From positions 1 through 53,902 of the forward strand of contig JBCCGE010000012.1 of the NCBI GenBank assembly GCA_039029455.1: DNA of 53,902 nt, read 5' to 3'. The notes below the pieces were generated by a model, which was given only the letters and a program-made list of their open reading frames with translations, did not search any database and was not told the DNA's origin. Source of the DNA: JBCCGE01 sp039029455. GTDB lineage: Bacteria > Pseudomonadota > Gammaproteobacteria > Arenicellales > Poriferihabitantaceae. A program made the translations under genes and the position numbers. This document shows, one piece after another, positions 1-8,160 of this stretch (position 1 is the stretch's first letter; each line of letters opens with the position of its first letter).

Positions 1-1
1 C

Positions 2-310
2 ACGGTGAACAAAAAGTCGCTCGAAGAGTACTTCGGACGGGAAACGGCACGAATGATTGTCCGTCAGCCTCTTGAACTCGTCGAGATGCTCGATAAAGTT
101 GATATCCGCGTGAATGTGGATGGTGGCGGAAACAGCGGTCAGGCCGGGGCGATCCGACATGGCATCACTCGCGCGCTCATCGATTACGATGAGGAACTCC
201 GATCGGTTTTAAGAAAAGCCGGTTTTGTGACCCGCGACGCCCGAGAGGTGGAGAGAAAGAAAGTCGGTCTGCACAAATCACGCAAACGACCTCAATACTC
301 GAAGCGATAG
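2..310 (+). CDS. rpsI: 30S ribosomal protein S9, C-terminal part (5' truncated by window edge)
   Basis: This is the C-terminal part of ribosomal protein S9, a small-subunit protein whose basic tail reaches the tRNA site. The frame is open to the left edge, so the apparent GTG at position 5 is an internal Val codon and about 28 N-terminal residues are missing. Visible S9 hallmarks are EYFGRETAR, VRQPLELV, the GGGNSGQAGAIRHGITRAL glycine-rich block, LRKAGFVTRDAREVERKKVG and the basic SKR C-terminus. Family length is about 130 residues. It normally follows rplM, which would lie outside the window. A strong intrinsic terminator follows 22 bases after the stop, so the operon ends here. Identification is secure. 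Confidence 0.98.
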   Translation, partial: TVNKKSLEEYFGRETARMIVRQPLELVEMLDKVDIRVNVDGGGNSGQAGAIRHGITRALIDYDEELRSVLRKAGFVTRDAREVERKKVGLHKSRKRPQYSKR

Positions 311-332
311 TTTCCAAAACATCGTTTGCAGG

Positions 333-357
333 AAAGGCGGCATTGGCCGCCTTTTTT
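333..357 (+). terminator. Intrinsic terminator after rpsI
   Basis: A nine-base-pair stem (AAAGGCGGC with GCCGCCTTT, loop ATTG) runs directly into six T residues, a textbook rho-independent terminator for the rpsI operon. Between it and the tRNA at 490 I see no gene; that stretch must hold the tRNA promoter, but no convincing -35/-10 pair stands out. Confidence 0.93.
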
Positions 358-489
358 AAATCTACTGACCGAAAACCCTGGCGAGATCTTATAAAGGCGC
401 ATCATGTCTAAGTTGCAACCCGGCGGGAAACAGGCACAATATGGCTATTCGATAATTTTGCGTTTTAAGGTCGCATTTCGATTCTGAAT

Positions 490-563
490 TGGGGGATCGT
501 CTAGTGGTAGGACTGCGGACTCTGACTCCGCCAGCGGGGGTTCGAATCCCTCTCCCCCAGCCA
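490..563 (+). tRNA. tRNA-Gln (anticodon CTG)
   Basis: This 74-base cloverleaf has acceptor stem TGGGGGA (490-496) pairing with TCCCCCA (553-559), discriminator G560 and an encoded CCA at 561-563. The anticodon stem GCGGA/TCCGC encloses the loop CTCTGAC, giving anticodon CTG at 522-524, which reads the Gln codon CAG. The T arm is GGGGG-TTCGAAT-CCCTC with one G-U pair. The weak U1-A72 first pair is typical of bacterial glutamine tRNAs. No other tRNA is adjacent. Nothing recognisable lies between it and the gene at 737. Confidence 0.95.
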
Positions 564-736
564 TTTCTTGCGTCGACGGGCTCGATAGGAAATTCCTTTG
601 AATAGCAATACTAATGCAGTTTTGCAGAACGGAACCAAGTGAACCGGGCGCAATCTTATTCGATTGAGCAGTGAGCTATCGCTCAGTTTTGTAGTGAGCG
701 TAAAAGTCAGACTGGACACAACCATAGGGCAGTGAT

Positions 737-1276
737 ATGAATTTTTCGGTAAGACAGGTTGGATTGGGAATTGCGATACTTTGTGCCGCGTGGAGCGGTT
801 CAGTAACGGCTCAGATCGAATCATTCATCGGTCACTATGAAGGTAGTGCGGAAGTGGAGGTCGCTGGACAGTCCCAGAAAAGAGACCTGAGCGTGGACAT
901 TTTAGATGGCGATGATGGCGGCTACACCGTCAAATGGAAATCAACCATCTACAAATCGAGCGGAAAAGTAAAAGAAAAGGAATACAAGATCAACTTCGTG
1001 TCCACCAAACGGAAAGGGATTTATTCCTCAGCGATGGGCACCAATGTTTTTGGGAATCCTGTTGCGCTTGATCCGATGAAAGGAGATCCGTATGTGTGGG
1101 CTCGAATTCAGGGTAATGTGATGACCGTATATTCCTTGTTGATCGACGAACAAGGAGGTTATGAAATGCAGGAATATCACCGCACTCTGGTTGAAGGAGG
1201 TCTCGAGCTGGACTACAGGAGAGTCCGCAATGGTGAGCCGTTGCGGAGCGTTAAAACGTTTCTGAAAAGAAAATAA
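737..1276 (+). CDS. Small exported protein of unknown function
   Basis: I do not recognise this 179-residue protein. Residues 1-25 form a clear Sec signal peptide, with a hydrophobic core GLGIAILCAAW and a likely signal peptidase I cut after SVTA, so the mature protein is periplasmic or secreted. The mature part is rich in charged and aromatic residues with alternating strand-like stretches (AEVEVAG, YTVKWKS, VMTVYSLL, LELDYRRVR), suggesting a small beta-barrel or lipocalin-like fold, which is inference. The ATG follows an AGTGATAT leader with only a weak ribosome site. It lies alone, convergent with metG with a 5-base gap, and no terminator separates them. Confidence 0.75.
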   Translation: MNFSVRQVGLGIAILCAAWSGSVTAQIESFIGHYEGSAEVEVAGQSQKRDLSVDILDGDDGGYTVKWKSTIYKSSGKVKEKEYKINFVSTKRKGIYSSAMGTNVFGNPVALDPMKGDPYVWARIQGNVMTVYSLLIDEQGGYEMQEYHRTLVEGGLELDYRRVRNGEPLRSVKTFLKRK

Positions 1277-1281
1277 ATCGC

Positions 1282-3306
1282 CTATTTGACCTGCATCCCA
1301 GGTTCAGCGCCCGTGTCGGGCGTAAGCAGAAATAGATCGCTGCCACCCGGGCCTGCCGAAAGCACCATTCCCTCCGAGATGCCAAAGCGCATCTTTCGAG
1401 GCGCCAGATTGGCCACGACCACCGTTAATCGGCCAATCAGTTCCTCGGGACTGTAAGCCGATTTGATGCCAGAAAAAATATTTCGGGTTTCGCCGCCCAG
1501 GTCTACGGTAAGTTGTAGCAGTTTGTCTGCGCCATCGACGTGACTGGCATCGACGATTTTCGCGACTCTGAGGTCGACCTTACTGAAGTCATCGATTGAA
1601 ACATGATCACCGATTGGATGATCTCTCAATGGGCCAGCAGGAATGGAAGCCTGTTCCTGACTCGATTTGGACTCTTCAATCATTTTTTCAATCTGGGTCT
1701 CTTCCACTCTGACCAGGAGCGGTTTGAATCGGTTTATGCCGTGGTCGAGAATTGGGGACTTTGAGTCCGCCCACTGCAAGGGCTGAACCGATAAAAACTC
1801 CTCGGCCATTTTTGCGGTGTTGGGTATGACCGGTTTAAGGTAGATCGTGAGCAGACGAAAAAGGTTGAGGCCCTGCGTGCAAATTTGCTGCACCTCGGGT
1901 TTGGTCTTTTCGTCCTTGATCAGTATCCATGGTTGCGCTGCATCGATGTACTGATTCGCTTTGTCGGCTAAAGCCATAATTTCCCGCACAGCTCTGCTGT
2001 ATTTTCGCGACTGCCAGAGGGTGGCGATCTCCTCTCCGGCCGCCGAAAAATGCTCAAACATTGCCCTGTCCGGAAGGTCTGAGGAGAGCTGTCCTTCAAA
2101 CTGCTTGTTGATAAAGCCGGCGCAGCGGCTGGCGATATTGACCAGCTTGCCGACCAAATCTGAGTTCACACGTGAACGAAAGTCCTCCATGTTGAGGTCT
2201 ATATCATCGATACTGTCATCGAGCTTGGCGGCGAAGTAATAACGCAGGTACTCCGGGTTTAGGTGGCGATAATACGTTTCAGCCATAATGAAAGTGCCGC
2301 GACTCTTTGACATTTTTTGACCATTAACGGTTAAAAAGCCGTGGCACCATACCGCTGTTGGGGTGCGGAAACCGCCGCCATGAAGTTGAGCCGGCCAGAA
2401 AAGTGTGTGGAAACGCGCAATATCTTTGCCAATGAAATGCACCAACTCGGCGTCACTGCCGGGGTTCATGTATTCATCGAAGTCCAGACCTTCGCGATCA
2501 CAATAATTCTGAAAACTGGCGAGGTAGCCGATCGGCGCGTCCATCCATACGTAGAAAAACTTGCCAGGTTCATCAGGAATCTCGAATCCCCAGTACGGCG
2601 AGTTACGTGAAATATCCCACTCCAAAAGTGGTTCTGCAAAAAGCTCCTTCTGTTTATTGGCAATTTCCTTTTGGGTACGGCCACTGTCAAGCCACTCGCC
2701 AAGAAATGATTTGAAATGCTCGAGCTGGAAGAACAATTGTTCGGATTCTTTTCTGACGGGGCGAGCGCCGCTGACCGCTGAGACTGGATCAATCAGGTCG
2801 GTCGGGGCGTAGGTACTCCCGCAAACTTCACAGTTGTCTCCGTACTGGTCTTCCGAGTTGCATTTTGGGCAGGTGCCTTTGACAAAGCGGTCGGGCAGAA
2901 ACATGCCTTTCTCCGGGTCATAAAACTGCTCGATGTTTCGTTTAACGATATGACCGTCGGATTTAAGTCTGTTGTATATCAGTTCTGAATAATGTCGATT
3001 CTCTTCGGAATGCGTGGTGTAGTAGTTGTCAAATTCCACTTCGAAATTCGCGAAGTCACGCTGGTGTTCGATCGAAACGCGATCGATCAGTTGTTGCGGT
3101 GTTATTCCCTCAGATTCCGCCTTTAGCATGATCGGGGTGCCGTGGGCATCATCTGCGCATACGTACGAGCAGGAGTGACCTTGCATTCGTTGGAATCGCG
3201 CCCAGATATCACTTTGAATGTACTCCACAAGATGCCCTAAATGGATCGGACCGTTTGCATAAGGCAAAGCGCTGGTCATCAGTATTTTTTTAATGGGACG
3301 GGACAT
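1282..3306 (-). CDS. metG: Methionyl-tRNA synthetase
   Basis: This cytoplasmic class I aminoacyl-tRNA synthetase charges tRNA-Met and initiator tRNA with methionine. The 674-residue length fits the long bacterial form. The HIGH-type motif is in PYANGPIHLGHL (residues 15-26). The zinc knuckle cysteines are C146, C149, C159 and C162, and the KMSKS loop is near residue 331. The C-terminal 110 residues form an EMAP/Trbp111-type tRNA-binding dimerisation domain, starting about VSIDDFSKVDLRVAKI. It is divergent from mrp, an arrangement also found in Pseudomonas. No anomaly was seen. Confidence 0.98.
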   Translation of the reverse strand: MSRPIKKILMTSALPYANGPIHLGHLVEYIQSDIWARFQRMQGHSCSYVCADDAHGTPIMLKAESEGITPQQLIDRVSIEHQRDFANFEVEFDNYYTTHSEENRHYSELIYNRLKSDGHIVKRNIEQFYDPEKGMFLPDRFVKGTCPKCNSEDQYGDNCEVCGSTYAPTDLIDPVSAVSGARPVRKESEQLFFQLEHFKSFLGEWLDSGRTQKEIANKQKELFAEPLLEWDISRNSPYWGFEIPDEPGKFFYVWMDAPIGYLASFQNYCDREGLDFDEYMNPGSDAELVHFIGKDIARFHTLFWPAQLHGGGFRTPTAVWCHGFLTVNGQKMSKSRGTFIMAETYYRHLNPEYLRYYFAAKLDDSIDDIDLNMEDFRSRVNSDLVGKLVNIASRCAGFINKQFEGQLSSDLPDRAMFEHFSAAGEEIATLWQSRKYSRAVREIMALADKANQYIDAAQPWILIKDEKTKPEVQQICTQGLNLFRLLTIYLKPVIPNTAKMAEEFLSVQPLQWADSKSPILDHGINRFKPLLVRVEETQIEKMIEESKSSQEQASIPAGPLRDHPIGDHVSIDDFSKVDLRVAKIVDASHVDGADKLLQLTVDLGGETRNIFSGIKSAYSPEELIGRLTVVVANLAPRKMRFGISEGMVLSAGPGGSDLFLLTPDTGAEPGMQVK

Positions 3307-3353
3307 GTGGGGTGAAACAGTCGGCGTGAGCGAAAACAGTTGTGCGGTACAAT

Positions 3354-3359
3354 ATTATA
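3354..3359 (-). promoter_or_regulatory. Candidate -10 element for metG
   Basis: The minus strand reads a perfect TATAAT, 47 bases upstream of the metG start codon, in the divergent metG/mrp intergenic region. No good -35 hexamer is seen at 16-18 bases, so this is only a candidate promoter. Confidence 0.4.
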
Positions 3360-3491
3360 CTTTGTTACGCGGTTCCCACGTTATGAAAATGCGCCGGCCC
3401 CCGGGAATTGCGCGCGCATAGTGTTTCGGATTTCTACCGTGTCAACGCTGTCAGATACATAACCAACAGGTAACTGTCACAGGAACTTAAG

Positions 3492-4568
3492 ATGGCCTCC
3501 ACCGAACAACAGGTTGCAGAAGAAAAACTCAAGACAATTATTGACCCCCACACAGACACAGACCTGGTCAGCGGAAACAACGTCAAACGTATTGAAACGA
3601 ATGATGATGGGGTAATTGAAATTGAGATTGAGTTAGGGTATCCCGCCAGCAGCTGGCATCCTGAACTCCGCGCGATGATCGAAAAAGCGATACCCGGCGC
3701 ACAGGTCTCTGTAAGCTCCAATACCGTTTCCCATGAGGTTCAGGAAGGTATTAAACCTTTACCCGGAGTAAAAAACATCATCGCCGTTGCGTCCGGCAAA
3801 GGTGGTGTCGGTAAGTCGACACTGTCTGTGAATTTGGCGCTGGCGCTTTCAGCTGAAGGCGCCCGTGTTGGCATCCTGGATGCCGACATCTACGGCCCGA
3901 GCCAGCCGCGAATGCTGGGTATTTCGGGACAGCCCAAGTCCAAAGACGGCAAAACGCTCGAACCTATGACCAGTCACAATCTGCAGGCAATGTCTATTGG
4001 ATTTCTGGTTGACGAGGAATCACCGATGATTTGGCGCGGTCCGATGGTCACGCAGGCTCTGGAGCAGCTGTTAAAAGATACGCAGTGGGACAATCTTGAC
4101 TATCTGATCATTGATATGCCACCTGGTACTGGTGATACCCAGTTGACACTTGCTCAAAAAGTTCCTGTTTCCGGTTCAGTTATCGTCACCACACCGCAGG
4201 ATATTGCGCTGCTGGATGCCCGCAAAGCGTACAAAATGTTTGAAAAAGTGGAAATTCCAGTTTTGGGCGTGGTTGAAAATATGAGCACTCACATTTGCTC
4301 GAACTGCGGACATGAAGAACATATCTTTGGGTCTGGAGGCGGTCAGAATATGGCTGAACAATACGGCACGGAATTTCTGGGAGAGGTCCCACTTGATCGA
4401 GCGATTCGTGAGTCTGTTGACGGTGGTCAACCCTCTGTGGTCTCAGATCCGAATGGCAAGATCGCCGCAACCTACAGGCTGATCGCTCGCAGGGCGTCGG
4501 CGCGACTGGCACGCCGTAAAAAGGACTTCAGCGCCAAGTTTCCAAACATCGTAATTCAACAAAACTGA
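3492..4568 (+). CDS. mrp: Mrp/ApbC family iron-sulfur cluster carrier ATPase
   Basis: This is a cytoplasmic P-loop ATPase of the Mrp/NBP35 family that binds and passes on 4Fe-4S clusters during Fe-S protein maturation. The 358 residues have an N-terminal MIP18/DUF59-like domain (about 12-75) and a deviant Walker A motif GKGGVGKS at 102-109. The nucleotide-binding signatures DADIYGPSQPRMLG and DMPPGTGD follow, and the conserved CxxC pair Cys269/Cys272 bridges the dimer cluster. The ATG is preceded by an AGGAAC ribosome site. Its stop overlaps the dcd start (TGATG), so the two are translationally coupled. The same window holds complex I, which carries many Fe-S clusters and is a likely client (inference). 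Confidence 0.95.
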   Translation: MASTEQQVAEEKLKTIIDPHTDTDLVSGNNVKRIETNDDGVIEIEIELGYPASSWHPELRAMIEKAIPGAQVSVSSNTVSHEVQEGIKPLPGVKNIIAVASGKGGVGKSTLSVNLALALSAEGARVGILDADIYGPSQPRMLGISGQPKSKDGKTLEPMTSHNLQAMSIGFLVDEESPMIWRGPMVTQALEQLLKDTQWDNLDYLIIDMPPGTGDTQLTLAQKVPVSGSVIVTTPQDIALLDARKAYKMFEKVEIPVLGVVENMSTHICSNCGHEEHIFGSGGGQNMAEQYGTEFLGEVPLDRAIRESVDGGQPSVVSDPNGKIAATYRLIARRASARLARRKKDFSAKFPNIVIQQN

Positions 4569-5134
4569 TGGCTATCAAATCAGATCGCTGGATTCGGAGG
4601 ATGGCCGAAGATCACGGAATGATTGAGCCATTTGAACCCGATCAGGTGCGTCATTCCAATGGCGATAAAGTGATCTCATACGGCACGTCGAGTTATGGCT
4701 ACGATATCCGCTGTTCTAATGAGTTCAAGATATTTACCAATATAAATTCAGCGGTTGTCGATCCGAAGCAATTTGACGAAAACAGCTTTGTGGACTTTAG
4801 TGGGGATGTCTGCATTATCCCGCCCAATTCGTTCGCACTTGCACGCACCGTAGAATATTTCAGGATACCTCGAAGTGTGCTTACGGTGTGTCTCGGTAAA
4901 AGCACCTACGCCAGGTGCGGTATCATCGTGAATGTGACGCCATTTGAGCCCGAGTGGGAGGGATATGTGACTCTCGAGTTTTCAAACACAACCCCACTTC
5001 CGGCGAAGATTTATGCAAATGAAGGCGTCGCACAGGTGTTGTTTTTTGAGTCGGATGAAGAGTGCCAGACATCTTACAAAGACCGTGGCGGCAAGTACCA
5101 GGGTCAGACTGGCGTAACTCTCCCCAAAACCTGA
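4568..5134 (+). CDS. dcd: dCTP deaminase
   Basis: This enzyme deaminates dCTP to dUTP, the main source of dUMP for thymidylate synthesis in many Gram-negative bacteria. The 188-residue length is exactly that of the family. Conserved parts include the N-terminal IKSDRWIRRMA, SYGTSSYGYDIR, the active-site stretch LGKSTYARCGI and EGYVTLEFSNTTPLPAKIYA near the catalytic Glu. The start codon overlaps the mrp stop by one base, indicating co-transcription and coupled translation. No unusual feature was seen. Confidence 0.96.
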   Translation: MAIKSDRWIRRMAEDHGMIEPFEPDQVRHSNGDKVISYGTSSYGYDIRCSNEFKIFTNINSAVVDPKQFDENSFVDFSGDVCIIPPNSFALARTVEYFRIPRSVLTVCLGKSTYARCGIIVNVTPFEPEWEGYVTLEFSNTTPLPAKIYANEGVAQVLFFESDEECQTSYKDRGGKYQGQTGVTLPKT

Positions 5135-5178
5135 GTATTTTGCGGTTCCGTAGACGATGGAGAGTCCGTTAAAACACA

Positions 5179-6033
5179 ATGTCTGAAAGTCTTCGCCGAC
5201 TTGTGGCATGCGAAGCATGTGATCGACAGTTTGATATCGGTCCTCATCGCGCGGGTGAGCGCTTCCATTGTTATTGCGGCGATCTGATTATCGTGCCCGC
5301 CGAACGTTCGTATGAGTCGTCGGTAGTTTCTTGCGGAAGCTGTGGGGGAACTCGGCAGGGTAACGCGATGTCCTGTCGATACTGCAAAGCTGATTTTTCA
5401 TTGCACGAGCAGGATTTGCAGACTATATGCCCCAAATGCTTCACACGCATCAGCAATAAATCCCGTTACTGCCATTTTTGCGCCGTTGCAATCGTCTCGA
5501 GTGGTGAATTGGGTGAACCAGTGGATCTGACTTGTCCCAAATGCGGGGAAGATCGGAACCTGGCAGCCCGCGCTATTCGGGAATCTGAATTTCAAGCGCT
5601 CGAGTGTGGTCGCTGTGCAGGCCTCTGGTTGGAGACAGAGGTCTTTGCGGTGCTCGAATCTGCCGCAATTGAAATGGCCAGTAGCGGAATGGACCGCGCG
5701 TTCAAGTCGCTTTCATCAACACTGCCACGTCAAAGTCTTGATGATCAGAATCTCTATCGTCGCTGTCCACAGTGTCGATCAATGATGCATCGTCGCAATT
5801 ATGGTCCGGGAAGTGGAATCATTATTGATCAGTGTCAAAAGCACGGCTTTTGGTTCGATCTGCGGGAATTGGAGGTCATCCTTCGCTGGATTCGAACCGG
5901 AGGCTTACTCGACTCCAAGAAACGGCGGAGAGCCATGCAAAAGGATCGCGATCGGATGGCAAAAACTCTTGAAACCTATGAACAGTGGCGTCGAAGGTTT
6001 AAGGGCTCGGACTATTCTGATTACCAGATTTGA
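5179..6033 (+). CDS. Multi-zinc-ribbon protein (zf-TFIIB-like C-terminal part)
   Basis: This 284-residue protein of unknown function is built almost wholly of metal knuckles. CxxC or CxC pairs occur at about residues 11, 31, 52, 66, 85, 98, 120, 138 and 197, with a final QCQKHGFWFD near 218. This is enough for about five zinc ribbons. The last two resemble the TFIIB-type zinc-finger family PF13453 (CPxC followed some 20-30 residues later by a C..C/H-G-x-W-x-[DE] segment). The C-terminus is a basic, helical tail (KKRRRAMQKDRDRMAK). It lies 44 bases after dcd on the same strand, so it is probably the last gene of the mrp operon. A nucleic-acid or metal-handling role is possible but unproven. 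Confidence 0.8.
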   Translation: MSESLRRLVACEACDRQFDIGPHRAGERFHCYCGDLIIVPAERSYESSVVSCGSCGGTRQGNAMSCRYCKADFSLHEQDLQTICPKCFTRISNKSRYCHFCAVAIVSSGELGEPVDLTCPKCGEDRNLAARAIRESEFQALECGRCAGLWLETEVFAVLESAAIEMASSGMDRAFKSLSSTLPRQSLDDQNLYRRCPQCRSMMHRRNYGPGSGIIIDQCQKHGFWFDLRELEVILRWIRTGGLLDSKKRRRAMQKDRDRMAKTLETYEQWRRRFKGSDYSDYQI

Positions 6034-6038
6034 TTGCG

Positions 6039-6614
6039 TCAGTCTGTGCTGTCAAGGACTCGCTGCACGATCTGAAGATAGTGGTCCAATGGTGGGGTTT
6101 TGATGTCCGGCTCTTTAGCAAGATCATCGTAGTGTCGAACCTTGACCGCAGATTTATACGCTTTGTGCCTTTCGAACGAACGAATTTCCTTTTCATTCAT
6201 CGGACCTCCCTGAAGCTCAAGAGTCTTTATGGATGCATCAGAAAGTTCGCGGGTATACTCCGGATTAGTCGCACACAAATAGCGCTTGGCTTTAACATGG
6301 AGTGCGACCATCTGCACGATTGAAGGATCAAAAAAAGGTGCGAGCACTCTTGCTCCCGCAGATTCATGATGATTGTCGATTCTCTGGTCGATATAGTCAT
6401 CACCAAATTCATTGGTGTAGTGTCCGATATCGTGCAGCAATGCCCCGACAATTTCTGCATCACTGGCGTCATCCTGTTCAGCCTGCCAGGCAGCCTGAAG
6501 CATATGCTGTTCCATGGTCACAGTCTCGCCAAGGTAGGATTCCTTGCCACGGCGACCAATAATGTCTCCGATAAAATCCACGATATTGTCCCGGGTCAAT
6601 TCAGATGGTTTCAT
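6039..6614 (-). CDS. HD-domain diiron oxygenase, PhnZ/TmpB-like
   Basis: The best start is the internal ATG at 6614, giving 191 residues, the usual size of PhnZ-like proteins; the open frame runs on to 6746 without conserved sequence. Metal ligands fit the mixed-valent diiron HD oxygenases: H37, H61-D62 (in LLHDIGH), H83, H106 and D164. The Tyr-x2-Glu-x6-His signature (Y27, E30, H37) has the same spacing as PhnZ Y24/E27/H34, as I recall that enzyme. PhnZ and TmpB split the C-P bond of 2-hydroxyphosphonates with oxygen. No partner PhnY/TmpA hydroxylase lies in the window, so the substrate is unknown. It is convergent with the zinc-ribbon gene, 5 bases apart. Confidence 0.8.
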   Translation of the reverse strand: MKPSELTRDNIVDFIGDIIGRRGKESYLGETVTMEQHMLQAAWQAEQDDASDAEIVGALLHDIGHYTNEFGDDYIDQRIDNHHESAGARVLAPFFDPSIVQMVALHVKAKRYLCATNPEYTRELSDASIKTLELQGGPMNEKEIRSFERHKAYKSAVKVRHYDDLAKEPDIKTPPLDHYLQIVQRVLDSTD

Positions 6615-6842
6615 CTCGGCAATGACGAAATTGTGATCCAATTGAGCGAACGATAGCAGTATTTTCGGGTCGTTGAAACCTCCGCAAGCGTTTACGGGGC
6701 CACAGATGTTTGACTTTTCCTGTTGAGTCCGTGGAATTGTTCGCACGAACTACAATCAGCCGGTAGTCTCAATAGTCGCCTTACCTGGTACCCGCTGTTG
6801 ATGCCGCGCTATCGAAAGATGCGACGCGGTGACCTCTGAAAT

Positions 6843-6868
6843 AAAAAAAGGGCGGCTGGCGCCGCCCT
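6843..6868 (-). terminator. Intrinsic terminator after the DUF1127 gene
   Basis: On the minus strand a perfect GGGCGGC/GCCGCCC stem with a 4-base loop runs into seven T residues. It lies 12 bases downstream of the DUF1127 gene stop. The rest of the gap to the HD oxygenase start at 6614 shows nothing else recognisable. Confidence 0.92.
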
Positions 6869-6880
6869 GAAAGGAGAGGT

Positions 6881-7126
6881 CTATGCGAGCCAGAATGGCT
6901 TGTCGGCCTCGAGGAGAGCGTCGCGTCGACTGATCCCGATGTCACGCAATTGATGATCTGTCATCTCGCGAAGCGCCTGTCGCTGCATGCTGCGCTGCCG
7001 CCAGGTCCGCACTGCGAAGGTTGCTGCTTCCGCAATCGATCTATGCCGTGCTCCACGATATTTTCGGATAGGTAGCAAAAACGCCTCGATCGCAGATTCT
7101 TTACATGAATATAAATAATTGGTCAT
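6881..7126 (-). CDS. DUF1127 (YjiS-like) small protein
   Basis: This 81-residue basic protein ends in a clear DUF1127 domain: RQALREMTDHQLRDIGISRRDALLEADKPFW matches the family core of a helix, the xLxDIGLxR turn and a terminal PFW. Family members are small, often stress- or stationary-phase-induced proteins; some alphaproteobacterial ones affect phosphate, carbon metabolism or RNA turnover. The N-terminal 35 residues are not conserved. It is divergently transcribed from the GcvA-like LysR gene across a 124-base region, an arrangement that suggests control by that regulator. An intrinsic terminator follows. Confidence 0.88.
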   Translation of the reverse strand: MTNYLYSCKESAIEAFLLPIRKYRGARHRSIAEAATFAVRTWRQRSMQRQALREMTDHQLRDIGISRRDALLEADKPFWLA

Positions 7127-7250
7127 AATATGCCTCCGTTGATCGCGTTTGATTAAACTGCAAAAAACCTTTGATATTCAGAGAATAAACACCAATTCGA
7201 AGTACTACAACCGATCTTTTTTCATCTATCAGATTAAATAAAATAATGCG

Positions 7251-8150
7251 ATGAGCTTCAGGTTTCCACCTTTGGGTGCATTGAGAACATTCCGCTCTGC
7301 GGCACATTGGCTGAGCTTTACTCAGGCTGCTGAGGAACTGCATGTCACTCAGGCTGCTGTCAGTCACCAGATTAAAAGTCTTGAGGGCTTCCTGGGTAAG
7401 CCACTGTTTGTCCGTGGCAACCGCAGTCTGGCCCTTAGTGAATATGGCGAAAGTTATCTGCCCTACATTGATCAGATGTTTGCTGTGCTTCAGGAAGGCA
7501 CTGAACAGTTGATGAAGGATCCGGGGCAGGAGACTCTGACGGTAACCGCGCTACCGTCATTCTCAACTCGTTGGCTGGTTCCCAGACTGGGACTTTTTCT
7601 GAAGGCGCATCCCGAGGTCGATTTCAGACTCGCACCGAGTCGAGGGCTGACAAACTTTGCTACTGAGAAAATTGATCTCGCCATCCGATATGGATCGGGT
7701 CGATATCCGGGACTCACCAGTATCCATTTGTTGGATGAAAACATATTGCCTGTTTGCAGTCCAAGACTGGTGAAAGGTAAGGGTGGGTTGAAAAAAACCT
7801 CAGATCTCAGGCGATACACCCTGTTGCATGACGAAGGACACGGGGACTGGAGAAAGTGGTTGTTGGCGGCCGATGTGCACGATGTTGACGCCAGCAAGGG
7901 ACCCGTTTATACCGATTCAGCGATGGCCGTACAGTCCGCTATCGAAGGCGATGGCGTCGCATTGGGTCGCAGCCAACTGGTCTCGGACGACATTGCCCGT
8001 GGATTACTGGTAACTCCGTTTGATATTGTCCAGCCCTCTCGATTTGCCTACTATATCGTGTACCCCGAAGATGCAATTCCCAAACCGGGAATGAAGGCGT
8101 TCATAAGCTGGATTCAGGAGCAGGTCCGCCTATCATCACGGGATAAATGA
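7251..8150 (+). CDS. LysR-family transcriptional regulator, GcvA-like
   Basis: This 299-residue LysR-type regulator has an N-terminal winged helix-turn-helix (about residues 5-65: LGALRTFRSAAHWLSFTQAA, then the recognition helix VTQAAVSHQIKSLE) and a C-terminal periplasmic-binding-protein-like effector domain (about 92-295). The opening FPPLGALRTFRSAA and the effector domain resemble the GcvA branch. It is divergent from the DUF1127 gene and 10 bases upstream of the 4Fe-4S protein gene, so it probably controls one or both. Its ligand cannot be read from the sequence. The ATG has no strong ribosome site. Confidence 0.9.
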   Translation: MSFRFPPLGALRTFRSAAHWLSFTQAAEELHVTQAAVSHQIKSLEGFLGKPLFVRGNRSLALSEYGESYLPYIDQMFAVLQEGTEQLMKDPGQETLTVTALPSFSTRWLVPRLGLFLKAHPEVDFRLAPSRGLTNFATEKIDLAIRYGSGRYPGLTSIHLLDENILPVCSPRLVKGKGGLKKTSDLRRYTLLHDEGHGDWRKWLLAADVHDVDASKGPVYTDSAMAVQSAIEGDGVALGRSQLVSDDIARGLLVTPFDIVQPSRFAYYIVYPEDAIPKPGMKAFISWIQEQVRLSSRDK

Positions 8151-8160
8151 GGTTTGATCC

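Noticed and set aside
501..824. 107-codon minus strand frame over the tRNA
   Set aside because: It crosses the tRNA gene and the start of the exported protein gene and shows no conserved motif.
6615..6746. N-terminal extension of the HD oxygenase
   Set aside because: The 44 extra residues are unconserved, and the shorter form fits the family length.
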